This document shows positions 10,026 to 21,099 of a DNA stretch of 64,000 nucleotides, piece by piece; positions within the stretch are counted from its first letter, which is position 1; each line of letters opens with the position of its first letter. The translations under genes and the position numbers were made by a program. Origin of the DNA: Prunus persica (lineage: Eukaryota > Streptophyta > Magnoliopsida > Rosales > Rosaceae); NCBI RefSeq assembly GCF_000346465.2, contig NC_034010.1:19958087-20022086 (forward strand), given 5' to 3'. The notes under the pieces were generated by a model. That model was not told where the DNA came from. It was given only the letters and a program-made list of their open reading frames with translations, and ran no database searches.

Positions 10026-11528
10026 CTAGAAGAAACACTTGCAACATGAGTTCATTTCCTTACAGACTTGTTTAGGACAATTAAAACATGAAAGCATGTG
10101 GTTGGGGACACCCGTAACACTAGCCTTAATTAAGGTTAGCCACCCCGCCCTAGATAAAGAATGAGCCTTCCAGCCGGCAAGTTTGGACCGAATTCTATCT
10201 ATCATCATCTTGGCATTAGTAGGATCTTTCCAAAAAATGATATTATGAATCCTCAAATAACGACCAAGGGTGGTTTTATGTTGAATCTGCAAGAGGTTGC
10301 TCAGAGCATTACGAACTTGAGAAAGGACATTACCAGAAAAATAGGTGGTTGACTTATGCAGATTTATTTGCTGCCCTGACGCTTTAGAAAAATTATCCAA
10401 AAAGTTATTGATATTTCTGGCAGCGACATCCGTGGACCTCGCAAAAATAAGACAGTCGTCAGCAAAAACCAGGTTAGAAATCCGGTCACCTCCCTGGGAA
10501 GAGAAGAGATCTACATTAGATTTAGGATTCTGAGCTAGCAAATTAAAGCGCCTTATAAAAGGCTCCATGCAAAGTATAAAGATGTAAGGAGATAGAGGAT
10601 CGCCTTGACGAATTCCTCTATAAGCCTTAAAATTGCCATAAGGAGATCCATTAATCAGCATAGAAAAAGAAGTATTTGAAACACAATTCATAATCCGATC
10701 ACACCAATTAATACTAAAACCAAATTGAACCAGGCACCCTCTAATATACTCCCAATCAAGTAAATCATAGGCTTTTTCAAGGTCAAGTTTAATAGCCATA
10801 GCACCCATAGAGCCTTTCTTACGCTTAAAATCATGGAACAATTCATGAGCAATAAGAATGTTGTCAAAAATGGATCTTCCAGGGGCGAAGGCACCTTGGT
10901 TTTTGGATATGCACTTCGAAAGAATAGGCCTAAGCCGACTAACAAGGATTTTGGTTATGATCTTGTAAGATACATTGCATAAACTAATCAGTCTAAACTG
11001 GTTAACCGACTCTGGAGAGGCTACTTTGGGAATGAGGGCTATGTTGGTATGGTTAATGTCCTGTAAGGGAATGTTGTTCGAAATAAAATCATTGACTAGA
11101 CTTTTCACCAAATGTTTAGTCTTGTGCCAACATTTCTGGTAGAAAATAGCTTGTAAACCATCTGGCCCAGGGGCTTTAAGAGGGCCAATACTCTTTATAG
11201 GACACTCTAATTCAAAATTTGAGAAATGATCCAAGAGATTCTCATTATCTGAATTAGTGACACAATGCAAAATCACTTGGAGAAACTCCGAATTCAAGTG
11301 ACAACTCGGGGAATGCTCAACCATAAGTCTAGTTTTAAAAGCTTGAATAAAAGCATCCGAAAGGGTTTCGCCTTCGACCCAAAGACCATTCAGATCCCTA
11401 ATTCTTAGAATTTGATTGCGTTTTCTCCTTATGAAGGCTTGGGTGTGAAAATATTTGGTGTTTTTGTCCCCTAACTGGAGCCAGTTAGGTCTAGCTTTTT
11501 TGGGCATAGAAAACCTCTTCCTGTTCAA
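10026..11528 (-). pseudogene. LINE ORF2 reverse transcriptase
   Basis: A 500-codon open stretch holding a nearly complete RVT_1 domain: GPDGLQAIFYQKCW, the RLISLCNVSYKIITKIL block, QGAFAPGRSI, LDLEKAYD, GIRQGDPLSPYIF and the active-site FADD (10456-10467), followed by the thumb region. It opens at GDKNTKYFH, the typical linker between endonuclease and RT. It ends at a TAG where the family usually has FLWG, consistent with TGG to TAG. A run of six A (sense) near 11490 explains the frameshift from the upstream frame. Confidence 0.88.
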
Positions 11529-12546
11529 GCAGAAGTTTCAACTCAGTGTTTATGTTTAAGTCTTGGTCTAAGAGGAAGGGGTCAGAGGGATTTTGAGCCA
11601 ATTGCTCTTGGATTAAAGCTAAGTTGTCTTGGGTGATTCTACGTTTATGGAACAGGTCTCCAAACACACTTCTATTCCAAGTTTTAAGTTGGTGCTTAAA
11701 GGTATTACAGCAAGTTTGAATCTGCTGGGTAGCATTTCCAACATAAGAGCAATTCCAAACTTGGGAAGCGACTTGATCAAAATCCTTGTAGGCTAGCCAC
11801 ATGGCTTCAAACTTAAAAGATTTAGGGATTCTTTTCAAGGAATGGTTGCACTTTAGGAAAATGGGACCATGGTTAGATCCCACAATGGGTAAGTTTTGGA
11901 GTTTAGAATGAGGGTGAAGTCTCATTCAATCCGGGTTAGCAAGAGCACGGTCTAATCTTTCATAAATAATGGTATTGTCACGATGCCCATTACACCAAGT
12001 CAAAGAGACACCAAAAGCAGTCATGGAAACCACTTCACAATCATCTATAAACTTATTGAAATTTCTTATGGCTTGAGAATTTTCAAGAGAACCACCCACC
12101 TTTTCATTTAAAGAGCAAATATTGTTAAAATCACCAAGCAAAAGCCAAGGGTGATTAAACGTTGGTTTTAAAGAAATAATCTCTCTCTAAAGATTAATCT
12201 GTTTGGTTTTTTTAGGGTAAGCATAGATGAAAGTTGTGGTCCAGCTTTTATTGGTAGTTAAATCTTGTAGCTCACAGTTTATGCAACGCTCATGATAATT
12301 CAAAATACTGATATTAAAGATAGCAGGATTCCACATCAAGATAATCCCCCCACATTGGCCACTAGAGGGGATACAAAAACTACAGCTAAAACCCAACTTT
12401 TGGACCAAACGATCAGCCTGATCCTGAGAGGCCCTGGAATCTAAAATACATAAAACATCTAAGCAAAGAGTACTAATATAAAATAGGGTTTGGATAATAA
12501 AGCCATGCCAGGCACTGCCTCGGCTATTCCAGACTAACATCTTCAT
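11491..12546 (-). pseudogene. LINE ORF2 N-terminal endonuclease
   Basis: Begins MKMLVWNSRG (APE-type endonuclease start) and keeps the LLGDFN, RLDRALANP and SNHGPI motifs, so the exonuclease-endonuclease-phosphatase fold is covered to the end. Two in-frame stops interrupt it: TAG at 12187-12189 and TGA at 11926-11928. The TGA lies at a position normally Trp. The start ATG (12544-12546) overlaps the ORF1 stop in an ATGA. Confidence 0.85.
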
Positions 12547-13871
12547 GGATTGGGAGTGTAATCTTCACGGTCAGCAGCACGAAAGGCCCCCAGAATTTCA
12601 ACACTTAGCTCTGACTCCTCCGGAACTTCTTCAAAGAGCTCTCTAGCTCTCTTCTTAGGGCTCTTAAAAGCCTTAGCATTGGAAAAGCTATGCTCCTCCA
12701 GAGAAAGGCTCGGCTCTGAAATCACTAAGTTACCTTTATCCACGCCACTAGGCCCCTCGCCTTTAAAGTAGACTTTGGGGATTGGAACAGAGTTCTCATC
12801 AACAATTCTAATACCTCTCGCCACTTCCTTGAAGGATCTGCCATCTTTCATGGATCCTTTGCCTTTTCCTTTTCGACTAGACACTACAGTCCAACCCATC
12901 TATCTTTCCTCAGTATTCTGCATGTTACCTTCCTCTACTTCCTCATCATTCTCATTCTTATGAATGCCTTCTACTGTAATGGGTTGAGGAAAAACAAGGA
13001 TCACATTGTCTTGCAATTTCCTCCTATCTTTCTCATCCAACACCAAGTCTCTTGGAAAGAAACTAGGTTCATTGCTCAGCCTCTCCACTTAGAGGTAATT
13101 TTTTTTGGAAATCTTGACATGGCACACATGACCTGGATCTTTTTTCTGGCTGCAATAAAAACAGATTGCAAACAGGGCCTCATAACTGATGTATATACGA
13201 GTTTCTTTTGGGCCATCTCCCAGAATAAGACACCTCTTTAAGGGCTTGGTTAAATCAACTTCCAGACATACATGAACAAACATACTTTGTTTTCCCACCA
13301 TGGAATCTTGGTCAATGCAAATAGGGGTCCCAAGGATGGAGACCAAATCACTTAAAACTTCAGGCTCTTTATAATGTAACGGCAAGAAAGGAATTCTCGC
13401 CCAACAAACGATGGAATCAATAGAAGCATGAAATGGAGAGAAGTCAGGTCTCCACTTTTGTAACGCAAAAATTTAACCTTGGACAAACCAAGGTCTATGC
13501 TTAAGCACGAACTCAACATCCTCCTCAACACCAAATTCAATCTTATACCAGTCTCTACCAATGTGGTCAACAGAGACTTCTTCTTGCAGGTCTTTCCAGT
13601 CACTTTTCAGCCTATTCCTAATGGCCCTCCCAGGAACAGAGACTCCAAAGACTTTCCCAACAAGACAGAGAGCTTCAAAATGACTCTACACACTAGAAGC
13701 CAGAGCAGTGGTGGAAACCCCAGTTTCATTATTTTCCATGGTGAAGGTAAAACGACCTTTGTTAATAATGGAAGGTTCACGGGGAGGAGTTCTCCTAAGG
13801 TTAAAAGGGGATCGAGGACTGGTGCTATGAGACCTAGTGTGAGAAGAGCTGACAACCAGTTGGGGATTCAT
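12543..13871 (-). pseudogene. LINE ORF1 (DUF4283-type), four stops
   Basis: All segments from ATG at 13871 to the TGA at 12543 lie in one reading frame (443 codons) interrupted by four stops (about 13686, 13475, 13089 and 12900) and no frameshift. After a basic/Ser-rich start comes the DUF4283 core (LCLVGKVFGVSVPGRAI, RPWFVQG, PLHYKEPEVL, EVDLTKPL) and a degraded zinc knuckle (CFYC....GHVC). The C-terminal part is charged and probably disordered. A further open stretch upstream (14027-14401) may be 5' untranslated sequence. Confidence 0.8.
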
Positions 13872-14551
13872 AGTGACACAAGAACACAACTTAAAGGAAA
13901 GATTGTAGAAGCAAAGAAAGACTTGAAAGCAGATAAGCAAACTCTTCCAAACAACAGTATAAATAGGGGATGTATGCAGGTAGTAATGATTAAGCCAAAG
14001 AAAAAACCACCAATGCGTGTAAATGATTAAAAGTGAAGAAGAAGGAACTTCCCCAATTCTTGAGACCTCCACCTAGCAGCAGTGCACACCTCAAATCTCC
14101 ACTGGGTAAGCACAAAACACTGGCTCTTGATATTCTCCATATAATCCTGACCAATAAATTGGGCTACCATTAGCTTAAGCATGCGAGAGTAATGATTAAT
14201 CAGTTTTACCAAATAAATCAAAGAAGAGATTAAGGTCTCTCCCCAATCGAATTCATCAGAATCGCTCTTGGGGAGAGGAAACAACGCCATCGATTTGTTC
14301 ACCGCCAAAGTTTTGAGCTCAGCTCCCCTTATCTCATGAAGGATTTTGAAGTGCCATCCACATTTCCATGATTGTTTCCTTTCTGAGTGTGAGTCCTCCA
14401 ATCGTAGCTTCTGACTATTCCTCTTCTCCTTTGGCGGTTTATCCTTTTTGCGTCTTTTCCTTTTTCTTCCGTGCCCTAGTTCCTTTGCCTTCTTTTCCTC
14501 TCCAGTGCGTTTCTCTCATTCTTTGAAGGAATAGTTATTTGGATAAGTAAC

Positions 14552-14569
14552 TATTGTTTGTTTCTAGTT
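14552..14569. repeat. LINE target-site duplication, right
   Basis: Identical 18-mer to 8376-8393, placed at the 5' end of the minus-strand LINE. It fixes the element as full length. Confidence 0.9.
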
Positions 14570-14868
14570 CATACTTTATAGCAGGATGTTCAAAGATCTT
14601 ATTGAAATAAATAACACGAATTAGTTATATGAAGTACATGTCAGCTTGTTTAGTGCTATGTTTTACATTTTACTTTAGAGAATGTGTTCGATTTTAATAG
14701 AATTTTTTTTTATACAAGTGATATTCTACTTTAATTTAATCTAAACTACAAGAAAGGAGGATTCAAATTCGGGTGCAGAATGGGGAGCACATCAACTCTA
14801 GCTAACTTGACTAAACTCATGTCTATGATTTTAATGGATTTTAAAGGAGTTTAAACTTTCAAATTTAT
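14570..14868. other. Intergenic, no gene seen
   Basis: AT-rich, with no conserved frame; 3' flank of the broken copy C. Confidence 0.5.
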
Positions 14869-15482
14869 TCAATTAGGAATTTGAAGGGGTTTTAACAACG
14901 TTCGTCGTTGGTTCACCTGTAAAAAAACTATTGGAAATGGGGGCCCAATATTGACAACTATCCTTGTGGGTTGTCGCATATCCATCGTGGTCCCCGGCAA
15001 AATTGGACATTTCCTTCTCACCAGTTTCCGGAGCAAGCCCACTAGCAACAGCAATTGAACCACCCACAAAATATAAAGCAGAGGCTGCTAGTAGGGTTCT
15101 TGCGGAAACAAAATCAACACAAGCGAAGTAACCGAGACCGAACCAAACACCCTCATAGCCATACGACACCAAAAACGAGCACATGGATGTCTTTCTCGAC
15201 GACGACGAGGATGAGGATGACTATGCCGTATAATTAGTTCCGACAAAAACCGAAGGCCGAGCAATATGCAAGTAAGCAAGACAGCAAAACCTTCATGACC
15301 GTAGGGTGTGTTTGGAACAGGTTTTGATAAGCTGGATATCTGATCTGGACCAACGTTAGCAGCACCGGAATGACGAATGCAAAAATGTCATGTGGGTCAG
15401 ATGTTGTTGAAGAGCAGCGAGCATGGCCTGTACTACGACAAAAATGTTGATAGCAGCAGCAGATTGTTGACGATGCCCACAT
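14869..15482 (-). pseudogene. TLVQ-family copy C, frameshifted
   Basis: Three frames together cover a family gene most like 20096-20650. 15234-15482 gives the N terminus, the HDIFAFVIPVLLTLVQIRYP core and helix 2. 15088-15279 gives helix 3 (CRMAMRVFGSVSVTSL). 14869-15069 gives helix 4 (WVVQLLLLVGLLRKLV) and the tail with VNIGP. At least two frameshifts separate them. The upstream module (15657-15745) survives. Confidence 0.8.
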
Positions 15483-15656
15483 CCTTAATTAAGGATTCGG
15501 GAGTGAAACAATGTATTTTTTATTTATCCACCATCATGCACTCAACAAAACTTTGTCCTTGCATTTGGTACTTAATTGTGATTTAGTATGGTAATCACCT
15601 TGTGACTTGACAGACAACTGTCTAAATCACATGAGGTTACCTTACTATAATTTTGT

Positions 15657-15745
15657 GTAGTGTACAGATCATGACCATCGCCTAATGTATGGATCCCAAG
15701 GCATCCCAGCAAGGGACGGTCCAGATCATAACCATTGTGACATTG
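15657..15745 (-). promoter_or_regulatory. Upstream module of copy C
   Basis: Text GATCATGACC...GGATCCCA...CCAGATCATAACCATTGTGA matches 60195-60285 upstream of copy L, and more distantly the modules at 8140, 47010 and 37045. It lies about 175-265 bases upstream of the copy C start. Confidence 0.55.
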
Positions 15746-15759
15746 ACATATAGGCTTTT

Positions 15760-16010
15760 GATTATTCTAAAGCTCGGTTGCTCCTTCGTGCAAATTTGCA
15801 TTTAGATTGTTTCTTCCATCTCTCTACTCTCCCTCTGCTAAACATGCTTTGTTCTCACACCCTGTTATGTGTACTATAATATTAATGTTAAGATTAATAT
15901 GAAGTTTTTACTTAAACCCTGAAAAAAAAAAGTTGTGAATGTTTCAAATCCTAGATGTCTAAATTCGCCACATCCCATCTTTGAATCTTTTGTTTTTTTT
16001 AAATAAAAAC
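15760..16010. repeat. Extended 5' flank shared with copy L
   Basis: Continues the match to 60290-60490 (TTTGCATTTAGATT...TCTCTACTCTCCCTCTGCTAAACAT, GAATGTTTCAAATCCTAGAT). A shorter match, CTTTGCTCCTTCCTGGAATT, also lies at 17372. Confidence 0.6.
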
Positions 16011-16019
16011 AAAAGGAAT

Positions 16020-16720
16020 AATTGAGGTTGATCCACTGGTTAAAAGCGCTCCGATTTGGAGAGCAATAAAAAGGTTTTTGTTTTCAGAATTTTGAAGTTT
16101 CACCAGAAATATGATTATTTATAGTTCCTTTTAGGATTCATGAGGTTTTCATTATGAGTTTTTGAAAAATGGTTTTTAAAATCTGCTTTGATATTTGACA
16201 TCCTCTTCACTCATTCATTCATCATTTTTGAGAGAGAGAAAGAGAGTCATCTTCTTCTTCTTCTCCTTTGCAAATGGTGAGATGAGTGAGGTATGAGGTT
16301 CCCAAAATGAGATTTTCAAATTATTTTTTAAATTTGCTTTGTTATTCAAAATCTGCATCTAAGATAGTTGAACACATTCCCATTCATATCTAGATCAGAT
16401 TCTTGGATTAATTTCTTCAAGAATGGTTTCTTGAAGAAATCGATTTTGTATTCATTGAATCTACATATATATTCATCGATCTGTCCGGAGCTGAGTTGTT
16501 CTGCCAAGGGTGAAGGAGTTGATGGACAAGCTGCCATTTCCATGAAGGACAAACTACTAGCTCAACTTAGTTTGGAGAAGAAGGTTGCACATGGAGGTAG
16601 TGCTCATTTCCTAAATAGACCTAGGATTGCTTGAGCTTGTGATTACTTTTTCTGTAAGAACCTTCTTAACTTAGTGGATTGCCTGGTCGGAGTAATGACC
16701 CCCAATTTTTCCCAATGGTG
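16020..16720. repeat. Repeat S, copy 1
   Basis: Matches 46200-46870 in the same orientation, including CTAAATAGACCTAGGATTG, CTTGTGATTACTTTTTCTGT and TTAGTGGATTGCCTGGTCGG. Copy 2 lacks about 100 bases present here. A frame at 16368-16634 is not kept in copy 2. I see no domain in it; it may be non-coding retroelement sequence or a host 5' region. Confidence 0.6.
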
Positions 16721-17815
16721 GGTTTATGGGTAAACATTTCTGGTGTGATTATCTGATTTATATGCCTAGTCATACTATTTGTGTTATATCTGAATGTAGA
16801 TGAATGTTCACACACCTATCACTCTAGTTGTTGCTAGCACAAAGGATGCCTAGATTGACGAGTCCTTTTGAGTGCCTACGTTGTCACGTAGTTATCTTTT
16901 AGGCTTGCAGAGATTTGAATATTTGATATGCTATGCATTTGTGTTCATAAGTCTATAACTAGTCATATTGTCTACAAGTTTATTTGATCATTATTGTCAT
17001 ACATCTGTTCATTGGAGTTTAATTTACCACCTTCATCTAAGTACCAATTACACAGCATAACCATGATGATCAATTTGTGTGTTTGGAATTGGAACAGACC
17101 TCTCATTCTGAGGTTGGTTACAACGATTTGAATTGAGCCAAAAAAATAGAGAAAAAAAGAAAGAGGTTTGAATGGAGGTCAGTTATCCCTAATCTTCCAC
17201 AAAGACGTAAGATAGATATTGAAATTTTTTAAGCTTATGCAATGAACAATTTTAGAGCCAGAAATTATGGCTTTGGTGTTAGATAGGTGGGTAAAACAAC
17301 AAAAATTTAAGCTCCGCCAATAGGCCATTGTGTGTTATTTTTTTATATTTTTTTTATTGATTTTGTTTGCTTTGCTCCTTCCTGGAATTCGCATTTAGAT
17401 TTGCGTTTTTATTTCTTATGTTCAAGTGGACCCAGCAGCCACCTTAACTGTAGAGCGAAATTGTATGGTTGACAGCAAGTGCCTGTGGACTCGCTTTTGA
17501 CCAAGTCCCTTTAGCAAACCCATTATTATTTTTGAGAAATCGTTTAAAATTATTCCGTAATCATGTGATGAGAGATAATGAGAAAAAAAAAAAAAAAAGA
17601 ATATACATATAGTAGGCTACAAGCTCCACAAATATTATTGCCTTAGTAAATTATAGGATACTTAAGAATAGAAAGTTTCATAATATTGTTGCATTATTTC
17701 AACATTGTTACATTGGTCCTCTGATGAACAGAGAAAATTTTGATTTACAATAAGACCTAACATGTGACATGGTGTTATCAATTTACCTTTGTAACATGTT
17801 GTTTGGGGCTGTTGA
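16721..17815. other. Intergenic with a relic family promoter
   Basis: About 17085-17230 (TCTGAGGTTGGTTACAA, TCCCTAATCTTCCACAAA.GACGTAA) matches 59590-59715 upstream of copy L, and 17360-17410 matches 60325-60375. It is a displaced promoter copy with no gene next to it. The rest is AT-rich without coding signal. Confidence 0.45.
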
Positions 17816-18427
17816 AAATTACAGTCGGACTATGCGAAGAGATGCGGCCGGGTTTGAAGAATTGCTGCGACCGGGTCTGCTAGGAGCTCGGAGTTTTGGC
17901 AGCTGACCGGGTATGGAGCTAGGCAGCCAAGTGCGGCCGGGCAGTTCGAATGAGACTGGAGACTAATCTCGACCGGGTTTTGGCGGCTGGGATCGTGGAA
18001 GATCACGACCAGGGATAGAGCTAGGAAAAACGGGCAGAGAAATACGGCTAGGCACGAATGGACTGAAGGAATAGCGGCCGGGCAGTTCGAGTGACGCTGG
18101 AGATCTCGGTCGAGTTTGTTGAAAATCTCGGCCGGGTATTGAGCGGTTAGCGGTTATTGCGGCCGAAATCTTGGGGTTTCCTTGGCTGGGCTGCGCTGAA
18201 AGTTACGGCTGAATGTTGTGACTGGGAGCTACAAGAGGGAGCAAATGAGGTTTTTGTTTAAGACTAGAATATTGCGGCCAAATTTGCTTGGCCGTGCCCG
18301 AATGTGGTTGGACGCTTGAAAGTGGATGAGTTAGTGAAATTTGACAATCAATATTTAAAGGTCTTTGCGACTGGGTCCTTTTGTTGGTCACCAAAGTTAG
18401 GCTGAAGATTTTGCAAGAAACTATTTG

Positions 18428-18467
<40 letters not shown>

Positions 18468-19510
18468 ATGTATATATGGAATAATACGAAGTCTAATATA
18501 TATTATATGGATGGCAATATAAGAGAAATCGGATGCCCAAGTCTAAGCCACCTATTCACGCCCAGATTTTCGAAGAGTTATGTGCACATGACGGAAGCCT
18601 CACAAGGAAGGAAATCAAGAAATTTGATAGTAGCTCCGAATGTTCCAGAGCAAGAAAGAATCAAGCATGTTAGAGTATTTCAATCAATGCAATCCTGCGG
18701 ATTTAGGAGGGCCTTGGAAGGAAAAAAGTTTTGAAAGAGTTGACCTTTGGCCATTCAATGGCCAGCCCATGGGCTGACAAGTGCCCTAAATAAACCTTGC
18801 TCAACGAAGACATCAGAGACACAACATCAAACAGACAAACCTATTTTTCGTGTCGCACTTTTCTTTTCCTAGACTTAGGATTTTACTTTTCATGCACTTA
18901 GTATAGCAAGTTCTTCCTTTTCTTAGTGTAAGTTTAAATTCTCATTCAATTTATATTTTCTTGTCATTTAAATTCAAGTTTATTTCAATTGCTTTACTTT
19001 TCATTGTTATCGCACTTCAATTAAGTTTAATTTCAAGTTCATTTTACTTTATCGTTCTTATCGCTTTCATTTCATTCTTGTTTTATTTATCGCTTTGATT
19101 CATTTTATCGCACTTTAATGATCCTCTTTACGTTATTTATCTTTCGCACTTTACTTTACGCATTTGTCTTTAAATTATATTTGAGTTTAAGCACCTTTAC
19201 CTTACGCACTTGTTCTCCTTTTCATTACGTTTCACCTTCCATCTACATCTCCACCCACTCCACATCATTTGGTCGCTCACATAAAGCCTTGACCCTGAGG
19301 TAGTGAAAGAACCTAGGCCGTGAGGAGGTTCCTTGCTCGGCCGAACAATCGTTTGATTCAAGTCAAATCTCGGACGCAACACATCCATTTACTCTCATTC
19401 CATTCAAGCCCAAATTCAGGACTTGGTGGTGGCACGCCCCGCACTCAAAAGAGGAAGGACCAAAAGTTCCTTCCATCGGCCACTCCGACCGAAAAGAGGG
19501 AAACACATGT
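17816..19510. repeat. LTR-like sequence with GACCGGGT motif cluster
   Basis: Starts near TGTTGAAAATTACAG and runs to GGGAAACACA. The first 400 bases hold about a dozen copies of GGCCGGG or GACCGGGT, giving a locally GC-rich patch. Later parts are T-rich with TCGCACTTT/TTATCGC repeats (about 18990-19215). TG...CA-like edges and the absence of coding suggest a solo LTR or part of one; no target duplication was identified. A (TA)n run at 18429-18461 lies inside. Confidence 0.35.
18429..18461. repeat. (TA)n microsatellite
   Basis: About 16 uninterrupted TA units. Confidence 0.95.
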
Positions 19511-19548
19511 ATATATTTATTAGTATTATATTTTAAAAGAGCTTATTT

Positions 19549-19955
19549 CCCCACTTCCTTTTTCTCCACTTATACTCCCTTTTGCTTTTTAATCAATTTT
19601 GTTCTTTCTATTTCCTATTCTATCCTTACCTTAAATTAATTTCTTTTTTACTTCACTTTTGTATTATTTCTTTTTCTTTATACTTAATTTTTCAACTTAC
19701 ACTCCATTTTCATTATTAAAGGGGAAAAAAAAAACTTAATTTCTTACTCGATTAAAGGAAAAAGAATAATTTGAAAATGAAGTGCAAGTTGGAAAATGAA
19801 GTACAAACAAAAAGAACTAATATAAAAGTGACGTAAAAAGAAACTAATGTAGGGTAAGGGTAGAATAGGAAAGAGAAAGAATAAAATTGATTAAAAAGTA
19901 TTAAAAAGCAAAAGGGAATGTAAGTGGAGAAAATGGAAGAAAAGTGAAATGGAGA
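19549..19955. mobile_element. Foldback (long inverted repeat) element
   Basis: The left arm (about 19549-19715) and right arm (about 19750-19955) are near-complementary along their length. For example, CTCCACTTATACTCCCTTTT on the left answers AAAAGGGAATGTAAGTGGAG on the right, and CTATTTCCTATTCTATCCTT answers AGGGTAGAATAGGAAAG. The loop is about 35 bases. There is no coding capacity. This is the form of a foldback MITE, able to make a very long hairpin RNA. Confidence 0.75.
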
Positions 19956-20095
19956 AATCAAATCCCTATTTTAAAGTATGAACCTTTCATACCAACTAGC
20001 TTGGTCTAGAGGCCGCAAGTTTATTCTTCTACAAATTGCTCAAAAACATAAAAGTACAGGGTGAGTTAGTAACACCTCGTGATGATATTATGAAG

Positions 20096-20650
20096 TCATT
20101 CATTCACTCGAATGATATAGTGGGGCCCAATATTGACTATCCTCTCTGGTCGCAGCAAAAGTGGGCATGTGGTGGTCACCAGTTTCCGGAGCAAGGCCAG
20201 CAGCAGCAGCAACTGAGCTACCCACAAAATGTAAATGAGAGGCTGCCAGGAGGGGTCATGGGGAAATAAAATGTAGAGAAGTGAAGTAACCGAGACTGAA
20301 CCAAACAGCCTCATGGCCATAGGGCACCAGAAATGAGCATATGCAAGATTTTGTCCTCGAGCATAATGTCTTATACTTAGCACCCACAAGCTGAAGGCCA
20401 AGCAATAAGCAAGCAAACTAGACAGCACAACGCTCATGGCCATAGGGTGTGTTTGGAAGAGATCTTGATCTGGTGGATATCTGATCTGCACCAACGTGAG
20501 GAGTGTTGGAATGATGAATGCAAGAATGTCGTGATCATAGAGTGGGTTCCTCAACTGCAGGTTGAGATTGTTGAACAAGTAAATGACATTGAAATTAAGG
20601 TTAATATTCATCCCAACATTCAAAACATAAAAATGATTAACTGCAGCCAT
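20096..20650 (-). CDS. TLVQ-family four-helix membrane protein, copy D
   Basis: Intact 184-codon single-exon gene. ATG at 20650 gives MAAVNHFY..NVGMNIN, the family start. The core DHDILAFIIPTLLTLVQIRY continues to DLFQTHP (residues 39-69). Hydrophobic segments lie at about 42-56, 72-92, 110-129 and 137-155. The tail differs from most copies: after TCPLLL it ends VNIGPHYIIRVNE, shared with broken copy C and with the fragments at 35.95 and 38.66 kb, so these form a subfamily. A TATA box lies 42-47 bases before the ATG. Membrane role is inferred; function is unknown. Confidence 0.82.
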   Translation of the reverse strand: MAAVNHFYVLNVGMNINLNFNVIYLFNNLNLQLRNPLYDHDILAFIIPTLLTLVQIRYPPDQDLFQTHPMAMSVVLSSLLAYCLAFSLWVLSIRHYARGQNLAYAHFWCPMAMRLFGSVSVTSLLYILFPHDPSWQPLIYILWVAQLLLLLALLRKLVTTTCPLLLRPERIVNIGPHYIIRVNE

Positions 20651-20691
20651 TGAGTTTTCTAGTTTTGGTTAATCACAAGAACAAATGACCA

Positions 20692-20697
20692 TTTATA
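20692..20697 (-). promoter_or_regulatory. TATA box of copy D
   Basis: The minus strand reads CTTTATAAATGG 42-47 bases upstream of ATG 20650. The short distance implies a very short leader if it is used. Confidence 0.5.
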
Positions 20698-20756
20698 AAG
20701 AAATTGTGGGTCCACTAATCATCCTAGGCTATCTTAGTTTTTTCCCTTAAGAGTAT

Positions 20757-21095
20757 CAGATCGATTTGACCCTTAATTAATTATTAACTCAAATTCAATC
20801 AACTGCTTTACAAATCAAGCACATTGCCTTCGCAGCCCATTGGGATTTGATACTCTTTGCAATCGCCACTTTGTCATTTTCGATTTGGCTTTCAACAAAC
20901 AGCCCATTTTGTGTTGTCTGGGTAATAATACAAGACATAAGTATCCGTTCTATGATACCGATTCTACAACAATACAAAGGCAGCAGTTGACAAAGAGTAT
21001 CAGATCGATCCACTGCTTTACAAATCAAGCACATTGGCGTCGACGTAATTATTCCAATCGCCACTTTGCCATTTTCGATTTGCCATTTTTGTGTT
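20757..21095. repeat. Direct repeat pair, about 220-240 bases apart
   Basis: ACTGCTTTACAAATCAAGCA occurs at about 20802 and 21010, and CAATCGCCACTTTG at about 20861 and 21056, each followed by similar text. AGTATCAGATCGAT also occurs twice. It is a tandem duplication in the copy D upstream region. A continuous frame crosses it but only repeats itself. Confidence 0.65.
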
Positions 21096-21099
21096 TTCT

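Larger units (their letters stand above)
8394..14551 (-). mobile_element. Full-length L1-type LINE, inactivated
   Basis: A 6.16-kb non-LTR retrotransposon bounded by an 18-bp target-site duplication and ending in a poly-A tail (poly-T at 8394-8411 on the plus strand). Order on the minus strand: 5' region, ORF1 (DUF4283-type nucleic-acid-binding protein with a degenerate zinc knuckle), ORF2 with endonuclease, reverse transcriptase, zf-RVT and C-terminal RNase H. This is the usual architecture of plant L1 elements. Both ORFs carry multiple stops and at least two frameshifts, so the copy cannot move by itself. Confidence 0.92.

Noticed and set aside
8376..14569. Host genes for RNase H, reverse transcriptase and endonuclease
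   Set aside because: They are consecutive pieces of one LINE within a single TSD.
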